From G942493375 sp942493375 (GTDB lineage: Bacteria > Armatimonadota > UBA5829): a stretch of DNA of 64,000 bases. Below are positions 44,701 through 51,521 of the stretch, in pieces (position 1 is the first letter of the stretch; each line of letters begins with the position of its first letter). The position numbers and the translations under genes are program-made. The notes under the pieces were generated by a model. It made no database searches and was not told the DNA's origin. It was given only the letters and a program-made list of their open reading frames with translations. The stretch lies in contig OW818698.1 in NCBI GenBank assembly GCA_942493375.1, forward strand, positions 4,650,001 to 4,714,000, read 5' to 3'.

Positions 44701-47700
44701 TGGCAGATACTATTATGTCTCTACATCCCCTTTTGTAAATAAAAGGTTCGTAACTTCATTCTTCGACATTACTGACCGCAAGCATGCAGAAGAGGAACTG
44801 CAGGAGAGCCAGGATCATTATCGCAGCCTGGCTGAAGATATGCCTGTATATATTTCATCATTCCTGCCGGATGGGACATTGACGTATGTTAATAATACAT
44901 TGGCTGCAGTCACAGGTATGCCTGCTGAGGATCTAATTGGCCTTAGCTTCTTTGGTATGTGTGATCCGGACGAGATGATATTACTGAAAGCACGTCTGCA
45001 GTCCTTGACTCCTGAGAATCCCACAGAGACTCATGAACAGACAAATGTAGACGAAGATGGAAGTATGAAATGCTTGTTGTGGACCAACCGGGCATTTTTT
45101 GATGAGAGTGGACGAACGGTAAGGTTCCAGGCTATCGGACAGGATATTACTGAGAGCAGAAGAACAGAACAGGCTTTAAAACTCTCGGAAGAAAAGTTTT
45201 CGAAAGCTTTCCATTTAAGTCCTGATGCCGTCAATATCAACAGATTGAGTGATGGATGTTATATTGATATCAACCAGGGATTCACGGATATTATGGGATA
45301 TACCAGAGAAGAAATCATAGGAAGGTCTTCTCTTCCCGGTGATGTAGGACTGTGGGTTAACGTTGAGGACAGGAACCGTCTGCTTGAAGGTCTCAGAAAC
45401 ACATCTGAGGTTGTTGGGCTGGAGGCTCAGTTCCGCAAGAAAGATGGATCTATAATCACAGGACTGATGTCAGCCAGGATTATTGAAATCGATGGTGAAC
45501 AGTGCATTATTTCTATCTCCAGGGATATCACCGATAGAAAGAGAATGGAGGAGGAACTGCGAGAGGCTGCGATGCGCCAGCAGGCAGCAGTCCAGGCAGG
45601 AAATATTGGCCTGTGGGATTGGGACCTGGTTACCAACAAGGTCACTTACTCCCCAGAGTGGAAACGGCAAATTGGATATGAACCGGATGAAATTGGTGAT
45701 GATTTCGAAGAATGGCAAAGGCGCGTTCATCCGGATGATATCGGACCGATTACGAATCAAGTGAACACATATATAGCCGAAGCCAGGCACTATTATCAGA
45801 TTGAGTTCAGATTCCGTCATAAGGATGGATCATATCGATGGATATCTGCACAGGGTTCTGTCATTATAAACGATACTAGGTACCCGATCAGAGTCATTGG
45901 AGCACATGTAGATATCACCGAGCGCAGGAAAGCAGAGGAGGCACTGCGCGATAGTGAGTTCAAACTTTCGGAAGCTCAGCGTGTGGCCCATATAGGCAGT
46001 TGGGAACTGGATATCCTTACGCATGCATTGTCGTGGTCGGATGAGACCTACCGTGTGTTTGGATTTGAAAAAGAGGAATTCGGCTGCACAATGGAGGCGT
46101 TTTTTGAATGTGTCCACCCTGACGATAGGCCAATGATGAATGCACTTACGCAAGCTTCCTGGTATGAAGGAAAACCATTCGATGGAGAGCACCGTATCAT
46201 TCGTCCCGATGGAATTATTCGCATGGTCCATGAAATGGCGGAGGTTACCTTCGATGATGCGGGGCAACCCGTCCGCATGATAGGCACTATCCAGGATATA
46301 ACTGAGCGCAAGGAAGTAGAGAAAGCCCTGCAGGAGAGTGAGAGCAGGCTGAGAGACATAATATTCAGCGTGGGAGACTGGGTCTGGGAGGTTGACAAGA
46401 ATGGCGTCTATACCTACAGCTCTCAAAAAGGTATTGATCTCTTTGGACGCACTTCAGATGACATCGTCGGTATGACACCGTTCAGTTTTATGCCTCCGGA
46501 AGAGATAAAGAGAATCGCCCCGATTTTCTCTGAAATCTTGTCAAACAAGGCGCCTATAAAGGATCTGGAGAACTGGAATATCACCAAGAATGGTGAGAAA
46601 GTTTGTTTGCTTACTAACGGTGTTCCCATTCTGGATGAAGATGGAAATCTCGTGGGTTATCGGGGTGTGGATAAGGACATTACAGAACGTAAACTGACAG
46701 AGCAAGCTTTGCGAGAGAGCGAAGAGAAGTTCGCAAAAGTGTTTCATGATTCACCAGTGCTTATTACCATCTCGGACATTACCGATGGCACTTACCTGGA
46801 TGTGAACGAATGTGCGCTTCAAGTGTCCGGTTTTACGCGTGATGAAGTAATTGGGCACACCTCTGTCGAGATTGGTTTACTTACTGCGGAACATCGTAAG
46901 TTATTGATGCAGGAGATTCAAAGCAAAGGACACATCTCTGGCTTTGAGCTGGATTTCCACGCAAAAGATGGTCGGGTTATGCGTGGTTTATTCAATGGTG
47001 AACTGATAACCATCGGTGATCGTCCCTGCTTACTCACGGTCACTATAGATATGACCGAGCGTAAGCAGGCAGAAGAGGCTCTAGCAAGCTCCCAGGCAGA
47101 ACTCAAAGCAGTCTATGATCACGCTCCGGTGATGATGTGTGTAGTGGATGAGGAGAGGCGTGTACTTTATGCTAATCAACCATTCATAGATTTCACTGGA
47201 ACTTCAGAAGATGAATTGAGAAGTGAAGTCGCTTGCGGAGTGTTTGGTTGCATCAATGCTATGGATGATCCAAAAGGCTGCGGTTTCGGAAAAGACTGCC
47301 AGGACTGTGCATTGCGCCTGGCTATTGAAGATACCATCAAGACTGGGACTGCACATCACAACATAGAGCAGAAAGCCACATGGATGTGTGGCAATGAGCG
47401 GCGAATTGTAACGCTGTTAGGATTTACAACACTCATTCAATCAACTGGCCAAAAACGTGCATTGCTTTGCATTCAGGATATCACAGAACGCAAAAAGGCT
47501 GAGCTGGCGTTAAAAGAGAGCGAGGAGCGCGTTCAGAAGAAACTCAACAGTATTCTATCCCCTGATGAGGATCTTGGTTCTCTCGAACTCGAGGACATAA
47601 TTGATGTCGCTGCCATTCAACGCTTGATGGACGAATTCTATTTACTTACCAAAGTGCCCAATGCGATTATCGATCTGAAAGGTAAGGTTCTTGTCGGAAC

Positions 47701-49417
47701 CGGTTGGCAGGATATCTGCACACAGTTCCATCGGATGCATCCTGAAACCCTGATCAATTGCCTTGAGTGCGATACAGTGCTGAACAAAGACGTTCAACCG
47801 GGAACTTTCAAAACATATTTATGCAAAAACAATCTGTGGGATTGTTGTACTCCACTGATGGTTGGAGGACAGCATGTAGGGAACCTGTTCACAGGTCAAT
47901 TCTTCTTCGAGGGAGAAAAACCTGATGATAGTGTCTTTCTTGACCAGGCTGCAAAATATGGCTTTGACGAGGAAGAATATATGGCAGCGATAAGACGAGT
48001 TCCAATATGGGATAGAGAGACTATAGAGGTTGCGTTTGAGTTCTATGTTACCCTTGCCAGCATGATCACCTCACTCAGTCATGGCAACATTTCGTTAGCA
48101 AGGATACTGGAAGAGCGTAAACGGGCGGAGCAGGCATTGCGTGAGAGTGAAGATCGTCACCGTTCAGTTGTCGAGAACACACCGGATGTGATTATGCGGT
48201 TTGATCGTCAGCACCGGCATGTTTTCGCCAATACAGCAGTGAAGAACGTAACACCTTTTACTGCTGAGGACTTTATCGGTAAGACTCATCGTGAAATGGA
48301 TTTTCCGGAAGAGATGTGCCAATACTGGGATGATGTGCTGGACAGTGTATTTAGAACAGGTATACCATATGAAACCGAGTTTAGTGCAGACACTGGAAAA
48401 GGCTCCGTAGTTTTTAACTGGCGGTTGATACCGGAGAAAGGTCTGTCCGGTGAAATAGAAAGCATACTTAGTGTTTCACGGGACATTACTGATTACCGTA
48501 AGGTTGAGCAGAACTACCGCATGTTGTTCCAGGAGATGCTTGATGGTTTCGCGGTGCATGAGATTATCTGTGATGAATCCGGAAATCCGGTTGACTATCG
48601 TTTCCTGGCAGTAAATCCTGCATTTGAGCAAATGACAGGGCTTAATGCAACTGACGCTGTTGGGAGAACTGTTAAAGAACTGATGCCTGGCACAGAACAA
48701 CATTGGATTGATATATACGGCAAGGTTGCGCTTTCTGGCGAACCAATCTTCTTCGACAACTACTCGTCTGAATTGCACAAGCATTTTGAAGTGACTGCTT
48801 TCCGACCAGCTCCTAACCAGTTTGCCTGCATCTTCGTAGATATTACCGAGCGCTTACATATCGAACAAGAAAAACGCCGGTTCTATCGAGACACCATCAA
48901 GAGCGTAACCCAGGGTAAACTGGACCTGGTTTCTTTTGAGGACGTACAAGAATACCTCGATCCTGCCGGATTCATATCAAGCGTAGCCTCTCCTGTAGAT
49001 AGTGCGATTGCAAGGCGCAAAGCTATGGAGTTTTGCAGATTTGGTGGACTGGACGACAATGGCATAGGCTTATTTGAATCAGCTGTGGGTGAAGCAATGA
49101 CCAATGCCATAAAACATGCAGATGGCTGCAAGGTCTATGCAGGTGTAAATGGAAACACCATTTGGGTTGCTGTTTCTGATACAGGCAAGGGGATTTCCAC
49201 AATGCTATTACCAGGTGCCACATTGCGTAAAGGGTATTCGTCAAAGATATCTATGGGTATGGGATATACGATAATGATGGAAGCTACGGATAACATAATG
49301 TTGTGCACAGGTACCGAGGGCACCACCGTTGTATTATCAGTAAATGCGTCTTCATCCATGCCTGCTCTATCGCTGGATGATTTTCCGGACACATGGGATG
49401 AGATTTCTGGTGGTTGA
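41741..49417 (+). CDS. Giant multi-PAS sensor with GAF, PocR domain and C-terminal RsbW-type ATPase
   Basis: This 2558-residue soluble protein has about 15 PAS domains by eye, each ending near a DITERK-like motif. Between the second and third is a GAF domain (about 310-500). A PocR-type sensory domain (about 1945-2120) carries a Cys-rich patch (CLECD, LCKNNLWDCC). The C-terminus (about 2375-2558) is a serine-kinase/anti-sigma ATPase with GEAMTNAIKHADG and SDTGKGI and no phospho-accepting HisKA domain. It therefore probably acts in partner switching rather than as a histidine kinase. AGAGGG precedes ATG 41741. No membrane segment was seen. One PAS plus the ATPase closely resemble the next gene. 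The PAS count may be off by one. Confidence 0.9.
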   Translation: MTDGFDSSNNINELRQRAEDRLENLIESLPVTTDPETKRLVHELQVHQIELEMQNEELRRLQSDAETALEKYSDLYNSAPVAYFTLDRTGTISQVNLAGARLLNKPISSLVKECLAFFIPIDNRSSFNAYLFRIFESHTRESFKTDIVTEAGDKRYVQMDAVISKDDEKCCIAITDFTESRVLEQSTQENEENLKSLFNAIYESVCLIERDGIVLSVNQTFAARINKSISDCIGQSIYSLIPADIAAARKLIIDEVIDTAQPVEFEDERQGRWLHHSVSPILNPDGRVDRLAIYAMDITRRKKAEIRRLVSADMLKLINATVDFRQMIKSVVAYLQNWTGCEAVGIRIHEGDDYPYYGTRGFTDEFVQLETRLCQYDENNEIVRDAVGNPCLDCMCGNVLQGRFDPGKPFFTSRGSFWTNSTSDLLASTSDADRQARTRNRCNGEGYESVALISLRSGGKTTGLIQFNDKRKDRFTPDMIGILERLGESIASAILERQAREAQRLSEERYRTVVASTNDGIILQDRSGFILTFNKAAERIFGITAESALKQTSTSYDWKTYREDGIEWPGSEHPSMHTFSTGEPCHNALMKVVRSGGDFSWVNVNTNPIFTEGDSEPSAVVITISDITERKLAEESLQENERILNATQRLSKAGGWEWDAGTQRMTWTDEAYRIHDFDPDEFTPNSPEHITRSLACYMPDDQPLIRATFQRCIEFGESYDLEVPFITAKGRRLWIRTTAEAVWVNGQVAKVVGNIMDITDRKIAEEALRENEERFRTLASLAPVGIYLCDPDGSCKYANLRWCEMAGLSMKEALGNGWINGLHPEDRSSVISAWQQMVESEGHWGLEYRFQNPAGQVTWVYGLAAPQRDAQGNIIGYIGINTDITEQKLAEVALKANEEKLRILFDTMSEGVALNEIIYDDNGEMIDYRILEVNEAFYSIADYESGQVIGNVATQLYGMTTEYIKSFWKSHRNNNEVVQTEMVSPINGRYYYVSTSPFVNKRFVTSFFDITDRKHAEEELQESQDHYRSLAEDMPVYISSFLPDGTLTYVNNTLAAVTGMPAEDLIGLSFFGMCDPDEMILLKARLQSLTPENPTETHEQTNVDEDGSMKCLLWTNRAFFDESGRTVRFQAIGQDITESRRTEQALKLSEEKFSKAFHLSPDAVNINRLSDGCYIDINQGFTDIMGYTREEIIGRSSLPGDVGLWVNVEDRNRLLEGLRNTSEVVGLEAQFRKKDGSIITGLMSARIIEIDGEQCIISISRDITDRKRMEEELREAAMRQQAAVQAGNIGLWDWDLVTNKVTYSPEWKRQIGYEPDEIGDDFEEWQRRVHPDDIGPITNQVNTYIAEARHYYQIEFRFRHKDGSYRWISAQGSVIINDTRYPIRVIGAHVDITERRKAEEALRDSEFKLSEAQRVAHIGSWELDILTHALSWSDETYRVFGFEKEEFGCTMEAFFECVHPDDRPMMNALTQASWYEGKPFDGEHRIIRPDGIIRMVHEMAEVTFDDAGQPVRMIGTIQDITERKEVEKALQESESRLRDIIFSVGDWVWEVDKNGVYTYSSQKGIDLFGRTSDDIVGMTPFSFMPPEEIKRIAPIFSEILSNKAPIKDLENWNITKNGEKVCLLTNGVPILDEDGNLVGYRGVDKDITERKLTEQALRESEEKFAKVFHDSPVLITISDITDGTYLDVNECALQVSGFTRDEVIGHTSVEIGLLTAEHRKLLMQEIQSKGHISGFELDFHAKDGRVMRGLFNGELITIGDRPCLLTVTIDMTERKQAEEALASSQAELKAVYDHAPVMMCVVDEERRVLYANQPFIDFTGTSEDELRSEVACGVFGCINAMDDPKGCGFGKDCQDCALRLAIEDTIKTGTAHHNIEQKATWMCGNERRIVTLLGFTTLIQSTGQKRALLCIQDITERKKAELALKESEERVQKKLNSILSPDEDLGSLELEDIIDVAAIQRLMDEFYLLTKVPNAIIDLKGKVLVGTGWQDICTQFHRMHPETLINCLECDTVLNKDVQPGTFKTYLCKNNLWDCCTPLMVGGQHVGNLFTGQFFFEGEKPDDSVFLDQAAKYGFDEEEYMAAIRRVPIWDRETIEVAFEFYVTLASMITSLSHGNISLARILEERKRAEQALRESEDRHRSVVENTPDVIMRFDRQHRHVFANTAVKNVTPFTAEDFIGKTHREMDFPEEMCQYWDDVLDSVFRTGIPYETEFSADTGKGSVVFNWRLIPEKGLSGEIESILSVSRDITDYRKVEQNYRMLFQEMLDGFAVHEIICDESGNPVDYRFLAVNPAFEQMTGLNATDAVGRTVKELMPGTEQHWIDIYGKVALSGEPIFFDNYSSELHKHFEVTAFRPAPNQFACIFVDITERLHIEQEKRRFYRDTIKSVTQGKLDLVSFEDVQEYLDPAGFISSVASPVDSAIARRKAMEFCRFGGLDDNGIGLFESAVGEAMTNAIKHADGCKVYAGVNGNTIWVAVSDTGKGISTMLLPGATLRKGYSSKISMGMGYTIMMEATDNIMLCTGTEGTTVVLSVNASSSMPALSLDDFPDTWDEISGG

Positions 49418-49550
49418 TGGTAGTGCATAATTACAAAAATTATCGATATTAAATATAAGCGATTCCGAAGCAAAAAATTCGGATATAACTCTGCATGAAC
49501 TTATGCAATTATGCACCAGAATAATGAGGTTTACAAAAGAGCAGGAGGCT

Positions 49551-49627
49551 AATCCGCTTTATTCACCAAGCTATGCTTTTACTCGGCAGTAGGGGCAAAA
49601 GCTGAGTTGTTCAAATAATGCGGTCTA
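49551..49627 (+). repeat. CCGC...GCGGG palindromic element, copy before membrane PAS-ATPase gene
   Basis: AATCCGCTTTATTCACCAAGC at the left and CAAATAATGCGGTCTA at the right enclose GCTTTTACTCGGCAGTAGGGGCAAAAGC in diverged form. It lies about 65 bases before the next gene start. Confidence 0.85.
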
Positions 49628-49691
49628 TCGTTGTGAATGTGTTTCCATTTCCAGCAATTGAGCATTTGATGGATCAATATAAGGAGGATAT

Positions 49692-51269
49692 ATGATGCCA
49701 CTGCTGATACCTTCACTGATTACTGTGACCACAATGAGCTTGCTGGTTGGGATTCTTTACCTGATTCTATACATGAAAAACAGGGACAGACTGCTGATGT
49801 TGTGGGGAGTAGCCTGGGGTATTTATACTTTACGATTTGTTGTGCAGATCGCCATAGTAATGAAAGTTCTACCCCCTTCTATGGTTATAGCACAGGAAGC
49901 AGTTACCCTGGCAGGCGCTCTCCTGTGCCTAAGTGGAGCCAATGCCCTTGGGGAAAGACCCGTTGCATTATGGTGGCGATATGGGGCAGTGGTCTGCTTT
50001 GGTTGGATTGTGGTATCCCAAACAGTGCCTTTGCCGTTTTTTCTGGCCGACATACCGAGTTCCTTTTATACAGGTCTGCTATTTGCCTGGTCCGGAATAA
50101 CAATTCTTCGTCTTGAGCAGATACGAAGTGCTGGCAGGATTGTGGCTGGTTATTCCCTGATCTTATGGGGTATTCACCGAGCGGACTATCCTTTTTTACG
50201 GACGGTGGAATGGATAGCACCGTGGGGTTTTTTACTAGCTTCGGTGCTATTTCTTTCATCTGCCATAGGTATCCTACTGCTCTACTACGACAGAATCCAG
50301 GCGGAACTTGAAAAAGAGATCTGCGACCGTAGTCTAGCTCAAGTGTCTCTAGTTGAGAGCGAGAACCGATTGAGGGATATCATGTTCAGCATGGCTGATT
50401 GGGTATGGGAGATTGATAGTAATGGTGTTTATACCTACAGTTCGGAGAAAGGCTATGAGATTTTTGGGCGATCTCCTGAGGACGTCATCGGGAAGACACT
50501 ATTTGATTTCATACCGCCTGATGAATCCAGGAAAGTAGTAGCCATTTTCTCAGAAATACTAGCAAACAAAGCACCCATAAAGGATTTGGAAAATTGGTAT
50601 ATTAAGAAGAATGGCGAAAGAGTATGTCTCCTCACCAACGGTGTTCCAATACTGGACGAACAGGGCAACTTGAAAGGATATCGGGGTGTGGATAAAGATA
50701 TCACTGAGCGAAAGCAAGCTGAAGAAGAGAAACGCCGGTTTTATCGAGATACTATCAAGAGTGTAACTCAGGGTAAACTGGATTTGGTCTCATTTATCGA
50801 TGTAAAGGAGTATTTGAATCCTACTGGATTAATGTCAAGTGTTATTTCTTCTGAAGATAGCTCAATTGCCAGGCGTATAATCGTAGATTTCTGCACGCGA
50901 CATGCATTACAAGATGATAGATTGAGCTTGTTTGTAGCAGCTGCAGGTGAAGCTATGACTAACTCACTAAAACATGCGGAAGGCTGTCAAGTATATGGGG
51001 GAGTCAGGGAAGAGATTATCTGGATTGCTATATCCGACAACGGCCCAGGTATTTCACAATTAACACTTCCCAGTGCGACACTTCGTAGAGGATTCTCCTC
51101 AAAGGTTTCAATGGGTATGGGATATACCATAATGATGGAGGCAACGGATAACATAATGTTGTGCACCGGTTCTGAGGGTTCGACTGTGGTATTATCACTA
51201 AACAGAAACTCATCAAAACCGATTATGTCTCTAGATGACTTCCCGGATACCTGGGATGAGATTGCTTAA
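49692..51269 (+). CDS. Membrane-bound PAS protein with RsbW-type ATPase
   Basis: The first 205 residues hold about seven hydrophobic helices (starting LLIPSLITVTTMSLLVGILY), an unassigned membrane sensor. One PAS domain (about 218-340) and an RsbW-type ATPase (about 345-525: GEAMTNSLKHAEG, SDNGPGI) follow. There is no HisKA domain. From the PAS onward the protein is a close paralogue of the 2558-residue neighbour: FSEILANKAPIKDLENW, LLTNGVPILDE and YRDTIKSVTQGKLDLVSF are nearly shared. AGGAGG stands 4 or 7 bases before two adjacent ATGs (49692, 49695). It may bring partner switching to the membrane. Confidence 0.9.
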   Translation: MMPLLIPSLITVTTMSLLVGILYLILYMKNRDRLLMLWGVAWGIYTLRFVVQIAIVMKVLPPSMVIAQEAVTLAGALLCLSGANALGERPVALWWRYGAVVCFGWIVVSQTVPLPFFLADIPSSFYTGLLFAWSGITILRLEQIRSAGRIVAGYSLILWGIHRADYPFLRTVEWIAPWGFLLASVLFLSSAIGILLLYYDRIQAELEKEICDRSLAQVSLVESENRLRDIMFSMADWVWEIDSNGVYTYSSEKGYEIFGRSPEDVIGKTLFDFIPPDESRKVVAIFSEILANKAPIKDLENWYIKKNGERVCLLTNGVPILDEQGNLKGYRGVDKDITERKQAEEEKRRFYRDTIKSVTQGKLDLVSFIDVKEYLNPTGLMSSVISSEDSSIARRIIVDFCTRHALQDDRLSLFVAAAGEAMTNSLKHAEGCQVYGGVREEIIWIAISDNGPGISQLTLPSATLRRGFSSKVSMGMGYTIMMEATDNIMLCTGSEGSTVVLSLNRNSSKPIMSLDDFPDTWDEIA

Positions 51270-51288
51270 TCAAGAATAATGCGGGCTA
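51268..51288 (+). repeat. Right-end fragment of CCGC palindromic element
   Basis: AATCAAGAATAATGCGGGCTA repeats the right arm of the full elements and starts in the stop codon of the membrane PAS-ATPase gene. Confidence 0.7.
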
Positions 51289-51334
51289 TAACATTGAGAG
51301 ATGTGCAACATATTCCCTTTGAACGAAGGGGATT

Positions 51335-51343
51335 TGATATAAT
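51335..51343 (+). promoter_or_regulatory. Extended -10 promoter candidate upstream of GH36 gene
   Basis: TGATATAAT fits TGnTATAAT. It lies about 180 bases before the ATG, with no evident -35 box. A short stem CCCTT/AAGGG lies just upstream. Confidence 0.4.
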
Positions 51344-51521
51344 CCATGATTTGTTAAATGCATACGGAGTTCTAATTTTATTGAAAATCCGGGCCTTTCG
51401 AAATAAACTGGAGTCTCCAATTTAGAACCAGAAATGAAACACCCGATAATTAGTGATAAAATGATGAGGTTTACCAGAGAGCAGGCGGCTGATACTGTTG
51501 CTCTCCAACGGAGAATATTTT

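Noticed and set aside
45830..46426. Minus-strand frame of 198 codons within the giant PAS gene
   Set aside because: The PAS coding frame on the plus strand is unambiguous; this is a shadow of its codon use.
41741..49417. Calling the giant PAS protein a histidine kinase
   Set aside because: No HisKA helix with a phospho-accepting His precedes the ATPase, and the ATPase resembles RsbW/anti-sigma kinases.
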